From: Uloborus plumipes
Lineage: Eukaryota > Arthropoda > Arachnida > Araneae > Uloboridae
Assembly (NCBI GenBank): GCA_038373865.1
Contig: JAXGGA010002266.1
Location: 62,001 to 126,000, forward strand
Length of the DNA: 64,000 nucleotides
Reading direction: 5' to 3'
The notes beneath the pieces were generated by a model, which saw only the letters and a list, made by a program, of their open reading frames with translations, searched no databases and had not been told where the DNA came from. Positions 46,460-56,805 of the stretch are shown piece after piece (within the stretch, counting starts at the first letter, position 1; every line of letters begins with the position of its first letter). The translations under genes were made by a program, and so were the position numbers.

Positions 46460-46735
46460 TTACAATGTGGAATGGATAACATTTTGGAGGTTTGTATCCA
46501 AATACTTGCTGCAATCTATGATATTAAAAAAATGCTTAAATGCATGAATAATTTTATGCTGAGATTCGATTGTGAAAAAGCAGAGAGCATAAACCTTTAT
46601 TATAAATTCTGCTAGTTTATTTAACTCTGAACTTGGATCACTACTTGCGATGTATAGCCTCAAAACTTTGCCATCGTGAGCCATTTTGCATGGGAAAAGC
46701 TTGCAGGGTTCCTTTCTGCTAAATTTTAAGAACAT
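46460..46735 (-). pseudogene. hAT-like transposase fragment spanning the loop and right arm
   Basis: The minus strand reads LRLYIASSDPSSELNKLAEF followed by IIKVYA and later FFNIIDCSKYL. It continues the transposase of the arm beyond the point where the arms pair, showing that the loop is ordinary internal transposase sequence of the right-arm orientation. Confidence 0.55.
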
Positions 46736-47218
46736 TTGCCAGACATTACAGCTTTTGACTCATCCCATAAGTATTTTTGACTCAATTCTTTGACGTCAAC
46801 TTCTGGTAAAACGCGTTCTATTTTCTTAAAGTTCATGACTGGTAGACCTTAACAATATTGTTAGAATTCTAATAGTTTAGCTCAAAGAATTTTGTCCAGT
46901 AGTCGGTTTATCAAGAGCCACCATCAATTTTCTAAGTGGTAATTCATTAAATGAAGAAAACATACTACGGCTTCTAGGTGAGGGTTCTAAATACTTTTCT
47001 GGAAGTCTAATACAGGGCTCTCCAACCTACGGCCCGCGAGCAGATTTTTTCCGGCCCGTGAAAAAACTATGCTTTTTCAATGCCCCCCCCCCCCTTTTTT
47101 GAAAAAAATATATATTTTTTAATTAATCAGAACAGTGACGATTTTTAGTAAAGTAAGTGAGACCATTTTTGATCTCGGGCTTGATTTCACACGTCTAACC
47201 AGGAAAGTACTCAACTTA

Positions 47219-47395
47219 AGTAATAATAAAAAAAGTTAAAAATGGTACCATTCGAAACAGCATACTGAGACATGTCTTTGACCCAAAGATCAAGTGCCCT
47301 CATCCCCTCGTTTTCGAGATAAGAAGTCTTAAAGTCGGCTGAAAAGCAGCCAAATTTGAAGACTTGGCAAGAAATTGAAGCTAGCTCTCGATTCT
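47219..47395 (-). pseudogene. Unassigned open stretch in the hAT left part
   Basis: The minus strand is open for about 55 residues (including SISCQVFKFGCFSADFKTSY) and runs without a stop from the truncated LINE ORF2. I cannot assign it. It may be hAT interior sequence that happens to be open; no start codon or conserved motif is seen. Confidence 0.25.
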
Positions 47396-49321
47396 CCCTT
47401 CCTTTCCTGAAACCATACTGCAAACTAGTCAACAGACCATTATTTTCTAAGAAATTCATAATCTTAATTTTAAATAAAGTTTCAAAAATTTTGCAAACCA
47501 CCGATGTAAGACTGACAGGTCTATAATTTCCTGCATTACCTCTAGACCCTTTCTTGAAGAGTGGCGTAATGTTAGCCAGTTTCCAGTCCTCTGGCACTGT
47601 CCCTGAGTTATACGAGGCATTGAATGTATTAACTATAACGTCCACTAATTCCTCTGCACATTCTACTAGAATTTTTGGATAAATATTATCTGGTCCCGGA
47701 GCTTTTGTGGTTTTAATTTTTTTCAAATAAAGTAATACGTCTTCCCTGTAAAATACAAAGTCCTCAAGCTGTGTAGTAGCTTGTGTCTTGCTTGTGTCAA
47801 CTGTTGAGATGCAGTTATCGTTAAAAACACTGGAAAAAAAGTCGTTTAGAACATTAGCAATATCCCCATCATTCTGAATTAAATTTCCATGCTTATCAAT
47901 CAGTGGCCCAATTTGACTATTTCTAACTTTCCCAGAATTATCGTAAGCAAAAAACCCCTTTGGATTCGTGTCAATGTTATTTGCAAGCCTTTGTTCCAAT
48001 TCACTTTTCTGAATACGTACCAAATACTTAAAATTACGCCTTGCCTCACAATACTGCAGCCTATCTGTGCAGTGACCAGTTTCTTTGAACCAATGAAAAG
48101 CAGCTTGCTTGCGATTTAAAGCATCCTTAGTTTCCCTGGTGAACCACATGGGCCAAATTTTAGTGTTAACCCCTTTTCTCCTAAAAGGAACGTGATCTCC
48201 AACTGTTTTTGCTAATTTTTCCTTAAACTCTGTCCACTGTAGATTTACATCACTGTTGTCCAATCCTGATGAAAAAACTGCTTTCAAACTCTCCCTCAGT
48301 GCCACAAAATCAGTGTTTCTGAAATTAGGTACAAACCTAAAATGTTTATCTTTGTGCACATCAAAGCTAATTCCAAACCTAATATTGTTATGGTCACTAT
48401 CTCCAATATGCTCCCCTACACATAATGCTTGAACAGAACCTACAACGTTGCAGAAAACTAGATCCAAAATAGCATCCTGTCGTGTTCCCTGTGATACAAC
48501 TTGATCTAAAAAGCAATCACCAATTACTCTCAGAAATTCCTCTTCACTACTATTATTGAAGTAAAAATTATTCCAATCAATGCCCGGGAAATTGAAATCC
48601 CCCATTAATATTACCGGTCCTTTCCTGGACATGTCTTTAATAATACGGTACATCTGTTCATCTTGACCTTGGTTTAAATTAGGTGGCCTATAAATGTTTC
48701 CCAAACGTAATTTTTTGCCCGTGCTGCTAATCAATTCTAGTCAAACCATATCAATATTAATTGGTTTGTCATTTATTGGCAATTCATTGCAAGTTAAAGT
48801 ATCCCTAACATAAAACAAAACCCCACCACCTCTTTTACCTGCTCTATCTTGTCTGAACAAATTATACCCAGCAATACACAATAAATCATCATCATTTTTG
48901 GAAGCCCATGTCTCGGTAACTCCAATAATATCCAACTTCTCATCTATAATTATGCTTTTTAATTCTTCCATCTTATTCCTAATACTGCGAGCATTGGTAC
49001 AAAAAACCTTAAGCATGCCCAACTTGCTTTTATTCAACCCCTTGCGATTTCTTGAATCAAAATTGTTAAAATGACTGCTCTTATTAGCCTCCCTATTTCT
49101 AACAAAACCCAAATAGTGTGTGCCCTTTCGCAACCTGCTCCTTGAACCCTGCCCCCCTTTCAAACTTAGTTTTTTGACTCAGAAGACTCCAAAACCAAAC
49201 CACTAACCATTTTGACCCCTGTAGAGCTCAGATGCAGGCCATCCCTAGCAATCCAATCACGCTTGCAATGACTCCACACATCAACAAACCTGACACTGCG
49301 CTTTTGGCAAATACAAATACA
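47396..49321 (-). pseudogene. CR1-like LINE copy A (both ends truncated, one nonsense codon)
   Basis: On the minus strand it begins within ORF1 (about 49321) with the SGNH tail RFVDVWSHCKRDWIARDGLH, ending at TAA 49166-49168. ORF2 then runs in the -1 frame: the apurinic-type endonuclease with TETW, GDFNFPGIDW and SDHNNIRF, and the reverse transcriptase up to YGFRKGR, where the LINE stops at about 47396. A TGA at 48738-48740 replaces a Trp codon that copy B has (MVWLEL). The ORF2 frame has no ATG at its start; it is open across the ORF1 stop. Identity to copy B is high by eye. Confidence 0.9.
49169..49175 (-). promoter_or_regulatory. Slippery heptamer A AAA AAC at ORF1/ORF2 overlap (copy A)
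   Basis: In ORF1 frame the codons are TCA AAA AAC TAA, which places the canonical X XXY YYZ heptamer directly before the stop. A -1 slip would continue CTA AGT TTG AAA GGG into the ORF2 frame, which is open. The same arrangement is in copy B. Confidence 0.7.
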
Positions 49322-49374
49322 AATGTGACGACCAGCAACAGGCTCTGGGCCCAACTGGGCTGGTCCTAGTCAAA

Positions 49375-52143
49375 TTATAGATCCCAATGATGATCAATGG
49401 CCCTCTTAAAACTATCTACTCCCTTGCTCCTTACCGCCTTTTCCGGTAAACTATTCCAAGTTCCCACTACTCTGCTAAAATAGTAATTTTTCCGAATTTC
49501 CAGGTTAGCCTGAGATTTAAACAGCTTATAACAATGACCCCTTGTCCTGCTTTCCGTGCAAAAATTTAACCCTATAACATCTTTCATTTTGATAAATTTA
49601 AACAACTGAATCATGTCCCCTCTGGTTCTCCTTTGCTCAAGACTATACATATTAAGCATTCTAAGTCTGGAATCATAGTCTAAATTAGAAAGTCCATTCA
49701 CTAACTTTGTAGCCCTCCTTTGTACCCTTTCCAATAAATTAATATCTTTCTTAAGGTAAGGAGACCAAAACTGAACAGCATACTCTAAATGAGGTCTTAC
49801 CAAACTTCTATATAAAGGCAGAAGAACCTTCTTTGATTTGTTTGAAATAGATCTATTTATAAACCCAAGCATCCTATTGGCTTTGTTACTAGCTATGCTG
49901 CACTGTTGACTAAACTTGAAGTCTTGATTTATTAAGACACCTAGATCCATAACATTTTCTGCCTTACTAATGACTGAACCCTGTAAATAATAGCTTGTAT
50001 GCTTATTCCCATGACCTAAATGCAGCACTTGACATTTCCCAACATTTACTGCCATGCCCCACTTGTCTGTCCACTTAGTAATATGATCCAAATCCTCTTG
50101 CAGCTGATTTACTTGTTCATCATTTTCTACAACCCCCATAACTTTGACATCATCAGCAAAACAATTCATGTTTCCAGAAACATTTTCATGAATATCATTC
50201 ATAAAAATAATAAACAAAAGTGGACCTAAAACTGATCCTTGGGGAACCCCACTTAAAACCTCACTCCATTTAGAATGATTACCCCTTACAACTACTCTTT
50301 GTTTCCTTCCTGTCAGCCAATTCCTAACCCAAACTAAAATTTTACCTCCAATTCCTATATCAGCTAATTTACTGAGTAGTGCAACATGCGGCACCTTATC
50401 GAAAGCTTTTTGAAAATCAATGTAAACAATATCTACACACTTTTTGTTATCTAAAGCCATGGTGACCTTGTCATAAAAATGTAATAAATTAGTAGCACAC
50501 GATTTACCTTTCCTGAAACCATACTGCAAACTAGTCAACAGACTATTATTTTCTAAGAAATCCATAATCTTAATTTTAAAAAAAGTTTCAAAAATTTTGC
50601 AAACCACTGAAGTAAGACTGACAGGTCTATAATTTCCTGCATTACCTCTAGACCCTTTCTTGAAGAGTGGCGTAATGTTAGCCAGTTTCCAGTCCTCTGG
50701 CACTGTCCCTGAGTTATACGAAGCATTGAAAATTTTTACAATAGTATCTACTAATTCCTCAGCACATTCAACTAGAATTTTTGGGTAAATATTATCTGGT
50801 CCCGGAGCTTTAGTTGTTTTAATTTTTTTCAAATGAAGTAAAACGTCCTCCCTAGAAAAAACAAAATCCTCAAGCTGTAGAGTAGCTTGTGTCTTAGTTG
50901 TGTCAACTGTTGAGATACAGTTATCGTTAAAAACACTGGAAAAAAAGTCATTTAGAACATTAGCAATATCCCCATCATTCTGAATTAAATTTCCATGCTC
51001 ATCAACCAGTGGCCCAATTTGACTATTTCGAACTTTCCCAGAATTTGCGTAAGCAAAAAACCCCTTTGGGTTCCTGTCAATATTATCTGCAAGCTTTTGT
51101 TCCAATTCTCTTTTCTGAAACCGTACCAAATACTTAAAACTACGCCTAGCCTCACAATACTGTAGCCTATCTGCGCTGTGACCAGTTTCTTTTAACTGAC
51201 GAAAAGCAGCTTGCTTACGGTTTAAAGCGTCCTTAGTTTCCCTAGTGAACCACATGGGCCAAATTTTAGTGTTTACCCCTTTTCTCCTAAAAGGAACATA
51301 ATCCCCAACTGTTTTTGCTAGTTTTTCCTTAAACTCAGTCCACTGCAGATTTACCTCGCTATTGTCCAAACCTGATGAAAAAACTGTTTTCAAACTCTGC
51401 CTGAGTGCGACAAAATCAGTATTTCTGAAATTAGGCACAATCCTAAAATTTTTTTCTTTGTGCATATCAAACTTAATCCCAAACCTAATACTGTTGTGGT
51501 CACTATCCCCAATATGCTCCCCTACACATAATGCCTGAACAGAACCTTCAACATTGCAGAAAACTAGATCCAAAACAGCATCCTGCCGTGTTCCCCCAGA
51601 AACAACTTGATCTAAAAAACAGTCACCAATTACTTTTAGAAATTCCTCTTCTTTACTATTATTGGGGTAAGAATTATTCCAATCAATGCCCGGAAAATTG
51701 AAATCCCCCATTATAATTACCGGTCCCTTACTCGACATGTCTCTAATAATACGATACATCTCTTCATCGTGACCCTGGCTTAGATTAGGTGGCCTGTAAA
51801 TGTTACCCAAACGCAATTTTTTACCCTTACTGCTCATCAGTTCTAGCCAAACCATGTCAATATCATTAGGTTTGTCATTTATTGCCAATTCATTGCAAGT
51901 TAAAGTATCCCTAACATAAAACAAAACCCCACCACCTCTTTTACCTGCCCTATCTTGTCTAAACAAATTATACCCAGCAATACACAATAAATCATCATCA
52001 TTTTTGGTAGCCCATGTCTCGGTAACTCCAATAATATCCAACTTCTCATCTATAATTATGCTTTTCAATTCTTCCATCTTGTTCCTAATACTGCGAGCAT
52101 TGGTATAAAGAACCTTAAGCATGCCCAACTTGCTTTTATTCAA
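49375..52143 (-). CDS. LINE ORF2: endonuclease + reverse transcriptase (copy B, intact over 922 aa)
   Basis: This protein nicks the target and copies LINE RNA into the chromosome. Endonuclease residues 8-230 show LKVLYTNARSIRN, TETW (Glu42), GDFN (Asp147, Asn149) and SDHNSIRF (Asp215, His216). The RT, about residues 440-720, shows KAPGPDNIYP, NYRPVSLTS, YIDFQKAFDKVPH (motif A, Asp576), SGVPQGSVLGPLLF (motif B) and CFADDVKV (motif C, Asp664 and Asp665). The C-terminal region has a GKCQVLHLG motif and RVQRRATKLVNG, as in CR1/L2-type elements. Codon 1 at 52141-52143 is TTG, not ATG, and the frame is open further upstream to the insertion at 52271, so the true N-terminus is likely reached by frameshifting from ORF1. 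No internal stop was seen. Confidence 0.93.
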   Translation of the reverse strand: MNKSKLGMLKVLYTNARSIRNKMEELKSIIIDEKLDIIGVTETWATKNDDDLLCIAGYNLFRQDRAGKRGGGVLFYVRDTLTCNELAINDKPNDIDMVWLELMSSKGKKLRLGNIYRPPNLSQGHDEEMYRIIRDMSSKGPVIIMGDFNFPGIDWNNSYPNNSKEEEFLKVIGDCFLDQVVSGGTRQDAVLDLVFCNVEGSVQALCVGEHIGDSDHNSIRFGIKFDMHKEKNFRIVPNFRNTDFVALRQSLKTVFSSGLDNSEVNLQWTEFKEKLAKTVGDYVPFRRKGVNTKIWPMWFTRETKDALNRKQAAFRQLKETGHSADRLQYCEARRSFKYLVRFQKRELEQKLADNIDRNPKGFFAYANSGKVRNSQIGPLVDEHGNLIQNDGDIANVLNDFFSSVFNDNCISTVDTTKTQATLQLEDFVFSREDVLLHLKKIKTTKAPGPDNIYPKILVECAEELVDTIVKIFNASYNSGTVPEDWKLANITPLFKKGSRGNAGNYRPVSLTSVVCKIFETFFKIKIMDFLENNSLLTSLQYGFRKGKSCATNLLHFYDKVTMALDNKKCVDIVYIDFQKAFDKVPHVALLSKLADIGIGGKILVWVRNWLTGRKQRVVVRGNHSKWSEVLSGVPQGSVLGPLLFIIFMNDIHENVSGNMNCFADDVKVMGVVENDEQVNQLQEDLDHITKWTDKWGMAVNVGKCQVLHLGHGNKHTSYYLQGSVISKAENVMDLGVLINQDFKFSQQCSIASNKANRMLGFINRSISNKSKKVLLPLYRSLVRPHLEYAVQFWSPYLKKDINLLERVQRRATKLVNGLSNLDYDSRLRMLNMYSLEQRRTRGDMIQLFKFIKMKDVIGLNFCTESRTRGHCYKLFKSQANLEIRKNYYFSRVVGTWNSLPEKAVRSKGVDSFKRAIDHHWDL

Positions 52144-54079
52144 CCCCTTGCGATTTCTTGAATCGAAATTGTTAAAATGACTGCTCTTATTCGTCTCCCT
52201 ATTACTATTTCTAATAAAACCTAAAGAGTTTGCATTCTTTTGAAAACTGCTCCTTGAACCATGCCCCCCATCAGGGGCGCACCCAGGATTTAACTTAAGG
52301 GGGGGCTAATTTTTGACATCCAGCACCCATACCCCTTTATATCCAGAGGCCATTGGATTAAAATTTTTAAATCGCGAAAATACTAAACTTTAATAGATTA
52401 CCCACCTCCCCTCCCCCTTCTTTCTTTTTATTTATTTTTTCCGGAATAAAAGTGTAAAGCTTTGCTTTTTTGATTGGAAGCTCTCTTGCTTCTGTTAAAT
52501 TTTATGTGAATTTTTTACTTATTTATCAAATTGTTGATCTTAGGAAGAATAGGGTTCGACCGCTCTCAACCCGAAATTTTTCAAAATTGATGTCTAAACA
52601 ACGCAATAGCATCTTTGATGATGTTAGAGAAAGGGTTCGGTTTTCACCTCTGAATGTTTTTTGTCGAAATTAAACATCTCAAAACTCAATTTTAAACGGT
52701 TTTCGGGATCTGTCTTCGAACATTTTTTGAAAAAGTTTTAAAAGTGCCATTGTAGACCATCTTTGATAACGTTATGGGAATGGATGGAACGTGGAATTCT
52801 CCACAGGATATTTTCCCTAAAACTGAGCTTAGAGAAATGCGGTTCCATTGTTGTCAATGTGAAGAGTTCGGATGAGGTCTTCCTCAGGAAAGTTTTCAAA
52901 ATTTGAAGTCTTAAAAATGTGATTATTGTCCATTTATCGGTAGCCTTAGCGATAGGATTCATGTACTCTGCACCAGCAGTTTTTCTTAATTAAAGTTCCA
53001 TAAACGAAATTTAAGGCCTTTTATCATTATTATCTGGTGGGAGGAAAGGGGCTTTTTTTAATTTTTTTGAAATTAAAGTTTCAAAAACTAAGCTGTAGGC
53101 TATATTCGACAATGGGGCTCACTTTTCACCTTCGGAAAATTCTAGAAATTCATGTTCCAAAAACCAATTATTAGACGATCTTCAATGAGGACATTCAGAC
53201 TTACTCCCGGAATTTTTCAAGACTTAAAGCTCTAAAACTATAATTCCTTTCTACATTTAACGCCGAAAAAAAAGAGAGGAATTAAGTTTGGATACCCTCT
53301 TCCTCCCATTTACTTAGCTACTTTTTTAAATATTTTTATTCCAAATCAAAATGGAGAAAATAGGAAAAGATTTTCTGTTAACTATTTTGGTTTTCTGTAC
53401 TGAAATTTTAAATTTCCTTCCAGTGCCTTCATTGGTTAGAAGTAAAGAGGTTTGTGACTTTAGTAAAAGTTTTTTTATTATTATTAATTTGTTTATTTTG
53501 CAAAGATACCCTTCGGTCACTTTTTTCTGTTTTTTTTTTTTTTTTTTCCTCTCTCTCTCTTTCGTACTTCTTTTTATTTTAACACCATTTTATATTCTTT
53601 ATAATCTGTTTTAACTTTTTATCTGTTTTCTTGTTTCTCGAGCATGTTTCTCAGAAAATCAGGGGCGGGCTTGTCATGTCGCAATTGCCCACCTCCCTCT
53701 CCCCGACCATAGGGGGCTTTTTATGAAATAGATTCAAAAAAATTTGAATGAAAAATGTTTTAAAGAATTCCGTTTTTGACAGAAGGGAGCTTTAAAAATT
53801 TCATTATAACGATCCTTCAAACCTATAATTCGGCACTGCGAAACATCGTGACTTTCCATGACAAATCCTCGAAGTTAAATTATTTTGGTTTTGATGGGGA
53901 GACGATCTGTGATTTGAAGTTCTATGTTTTGCTGAGGTCCCATTCTCGTGCGTCATGCGTCTGTACATTGTACAATGAATGATTTAATTGAAAACAATGC
54001 CTTAGTTTCTTGGAAATTGTAGACGAGGGTATGTAAGACATGATATATGTTATACATATGTTTTATATATATATATATA

Positions 54080-55094
54080 TCTTAATATATAAAAATTACG
54101 TGTCCCTGTGTTTGTGGCCAATGGACTCCTCAGCTACTGAGCCGATTTTAACCAAATTTTGCACGCAGTTTCAGTTTGGTCCAACTTAAATGATAGGATA
54201 GTTTTTATCTCAATTTAGGACCGCAATATATTTTTTATTGCGAATTATCTATTTAGCTACCAGCTTTTCTGTATTCTTGACTAAAATTCTTTAAACATAC
54301 CCGGAATGCCACCACATAATCGGCGGCTAAAAATGGGTTTACCCATAGTTTTTCTACATAATTTAAATCCACCGAGATTATGCAATGGTACGCGTTTAGT
54401 TATCAAAAAAATCACCGGGAACATTATTGAGGCAATCATTTTGACTGGCAAGTTTAAAGATGAAGTAGTTCTGTTGCCACGTATCCCAATGACACCGTCA
54501 GAATCTTCAATACCCTTCAAAAGTCTACAGTTTCCCATTCGTTTAGCCTTCGCCATGTCCATTAATAAGTCCCAAGGACAAACAATGTCAATTTGAGGTT
54601 TAGATTTAGAAAATCCATGCTTTTCCCATGGGCAACTATAGGTCGCTTGCTCCCGTGTGGGAAAACCGTCCAATCCATTTTTGTTTACAAAAGACAGATT
54701 AACAAAGAATATTGCGCACCGATTAGTGTTGAGTTAAACTGAAATGAAAAATGCTTATAATTCAAAAAATAACAAATAATATTGGTTAATTATCTACCAT
54801 ACCTACATTATTAAAAAATAAAATGTTACAATAGCAATTAGCAAATTTTTAATTAACTCAATTGTTATAAGCTTGAATATAATATTTCTAAGTACTAAAA
54901 TGCTACATTTTTTGTTGATTTTTTGTTTCTAGCATACTTAGGAAATTTTTGTTCGATTGTTTTCATATTTTGACCTCAAATGCATATTTATATAAAGTTG
55001 ATCTCTATTACGGTAATAAAGTTTTTCGTTTCTATTGAAACATTATAGTTTAACCCATACCTTAGCCACAGCAACGCGTGGCCGGGTCAGCTAG
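54080..55094 (+). mobile_element. Helitron fragment with hairpin and CTAG end
   Basis: Begins TCTTAATATATAAAAATTAC and ends GGCCGGGTCAGCTAG, with a short hairpin (GCCACAGCAACGCGTGGC, 55066-55083) just before the terminal CTAG. It sits between A and T with no target duplication. These are Helitron hallmarks. It contains the C-terminal part of a helicase, so it is a deleted derivative of an autonomous copy. Confidence 0.82.
54306..54740 (+). pseudogene. Helitron helicase (Pif1-like) C-terminal fragment
   Basis: The plus strand reads PPHNRRLKMGLPIVFLHNLN, PPRLCNGTRLVIKK, LPRIPMTPSESSIPF and LAFAMSINKSQGQTMS, which match the last motifs of Pif1-type helicases encoded by Helitrons (the QGQT motif is helicase motif V/VI region). 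After a TGA the frame continues GLDLENPCFSHGQL, then a TAG, then VACSRVGKPSN. At least two nonsense codons make it dead. N-terminal Rep and the Walker motifs are absent. Confidence 0.85.
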
Positions 55095-55151
55095 TTATAT
55101 ATATATATGTGTGTGTATTTGTTATTTCAATTGGATTCAAAGCGTAGTATA

Positions 55152-55802
55152 CAGGGTGTCCACTCCAATCGTGGACCAATAGCTAATTTCTAAACCGTTA
55201 GAGATAAGCATATAGTTTATTTGGGAAAAAATCTCCAAATTATGAAAGGAATTTTGTGTCTATTCAATGTTTTTCAAAAAATCAAATTTTGAAAGAGTTA
55301 CGAAATTTAAATTTTTATACAGCCCTCCAGTCCTATCAATCATATTTAGTAAAACATTCTTGACACTGTAACGTTTAAAACTAAAAAAAAATCACTCTTC
55401 TACGACAAAAATTGACCGAGTTATGACGTTTTGAAAAATCAAGATTTTGCATTGTTTCATGACGTCATCGAGAGATCGCTTAAGGGACCGTATGCGAAAT
55501 CCTTCAAAATCTTGATTTTTCAAAACGTCATAACTCGGTCAATTTTTGTCGTAGAAGAGTGATTTTTTTTTAGTTTTAAACGTTACAGTGTCAAGAATGT
55601 TTTACTAAATATGATTGATAGGATTGGGGGGCTGTATAAAAATTTAAATTTCGTAACTCTTTCAAAATTTGATTTTTTGAAAAACATTGAATAGACACAA
55701 AATTCCTTTCATAATTTGGAGATGTTTTCCCAAATGAACTATATGCTTATCTCTAACGGTTTAGAAATTAGCTATTGGTCCACGATTAGAGTGGACACCC
55801 TG
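55152..55802. mobile_element. Palindromic TA-target MITE, 651 bp
   Basis: Ends CAGGGTGTCCACTCCAATCG and, read back, CAGGGTGTCCACTCTAATCG, with TA on both sides (55150-55151 and 55803-55804). Arms of about 295 bp (55152-55449 and 55508-55802) are nearly identical. The loop is about 58 bp. Near-identity of the arms suggests either youth or ongoing arm correction. Confidence 0.9.
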
Positions 55803-55956
55803 TATATTGAGGCATTAATGACTTGAATCTTTTCTGACACCGTGGAAAAATTGAAAATGTCGTTGATGCTTAAGGCCTTCAAGTCCAGTTTTGTCATAGG
55901 GGGAGCTTAAGCCCCCAAAGCCCCCTCCTGGGTGCGCGCCTGCCCCCCATTCCAAC

Positions 55957-56805
55957 TTAGTTTTTTGACTCAGAAGCCTCTAAAACCAAACCACTAACCA
56001 TTTTGACCCCTATAGAACTCAGATGCAGGCCATCCCTACCAATCCAATCACGCTTGCAATGACTCCACACATCAACAAACCTGACACCGCGCTTTTGGCA
56101 AATTTCTTTTAGTAACAGGTTCATGCACCTAGCCCGCTGATTCAACCAGCTCCTGTGCACTCCATACCTGGGAAGCAAACCAACCACTTGGACACTGGTC
56201 GAACAGTTAGTTGCTTTGTCCAACAGGGAATTCCATTCTTTCCTAAACTCCTCATTATTACTATGGCCTACATCGTTGGTTCCCACCCACAAAGTAACTA
56301 TATCCTCCTTATGAAATGTCCCCTTCTTCTCTGCAACCTTATTTACATCCTTCACCCGAGCCCCTGGTAAACAACACCTAGCCACCTTACGTTTTACCCT
56401 CCCGATTGAATTTCCCACTTCGCGCACCATTGAGTCCCCCAAAATTACCCCCTTCATTTCCCAGTCCATCTCCTTACTAATAACTTCCCCCTTCACCTCT
56501 GGAACATCCCTACTAACTAACTCACAGCTAATGCCCACATCCTTTTTAGTAATTTCCCCCTTCCCATCTGGAGTGCTTATCTCATCCTCCTCTATCCCAC
56601 AACCTAAGGCTATTTGGGCCTGCAAAATGGTCATACTATGTTTCAATTCAGAGAGCTCAGCACACTTGGTGCAAATATAATCCAGCTCACTAATTGACTC
56701 CTCCTTTCCCTCATACTGGCAGAACATGTGACATAGGTCACAAGAAATCCACCTGTTGCTCCCCTTCCCACTCTTAACCTCTTTCCAAATGCATATAACA
56801 CCCAT
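55957..56805 (-). CDS. LINE ORF1: zinc-finger plus SGNH esterase-like protein (282 aa)
   Basis: ORF1 proteins of CR1-like LINEs bind the element RNA; some carry an esterase domain. Residues 5-48 have a cysteine-rich PHD-like cluster (CDLCHMFC at 22-29, CTKC at 45-48). Residues 118-270 fit an SGNH hydrolase: GVILGDS with Ser125, WVGTNDVG with Asn177, and RDGLHLSS with Asp258 and His261. The ATG at 56803-56805 is a good start after a non-coding 5' region. The stop at 55957-55959 is preceded by the A AAA AAC heptamer. It lies just upstream, in transcription order, of the hAT insertion and ORF2. Intact; catalytic residues seem all present. Confidence 0.87.
   Translation of the reverse strand: MGVICIWKEVKSGKGSNRWISCDLCHMFCQYEGKEESISELDYICTKCAELSELKHSMTILQAQIALGCGIEEDEISTPDGKGEITKKDVGISCELVSRDVPEVKGEVISKEMDWEMKGVILGDSMVREVGNSIGRVKRKVARCCLPGARVKDVNKVAEKKGTFHKEDIVTLWVGTNDVGHSNNEEFRKEWNSLLDKATNCSTSVQVVGLLPRYGVHRSWLNQRARCMNLLLKEICQKRGVRFVDVWSHCKRDWIGRDGLHLSSIGVKMVSGLVLEASESKN
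55960..55966 (-). promoter_or_regulatory. Slippery heptamer A AAA AAC (copy B)
   Basis: Same codon context as in copy A: TCA AAA AAC TAA ends ORF1. The -1 frame continues CTA AGT TGG AAT GGG, and across the excised hAT insertion it stays open into ORF2. Confidence 0.7.

Larger units (their letters stand above)
52272..55942. mobile_element. hAT-like element inserted between LINE ORF1 and ORF2
   Basis: TIRs CAGGGGCGCACCCAGGA and, read back from 55942, CAGGCGCGCACCCAGGAGG. The TSD CCCCCCAT is perfect (52264-52271 and 55943-55950). At 3,671 bp it holds a Helitron (54080-55094) and a palindromic MITE (55152-55802). The remaining 52290-54079 shows no hAT transposase; it has faint internal repeats (phrases such as ATCTTTGATGATGTTAGAG and GACCATCTTTGATAACGTTA) that also occur at 26580-27030 in the other hAT-like element. 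Confidence 0.85.

Noticed and set aside
49161..49163. ORF2 start codon in copy A
   Set aside because: The codon there is TTG, as at 52141-52143 in copy B; the open frame simply continues across the ORF1 stop, so no separate start is supported.
52470..53982. Several short frames in 52470-53982
   Set aside because: They lie in low-complexity T-rich hAT interior with degenerate internal repeats; no motif or length supports coding.
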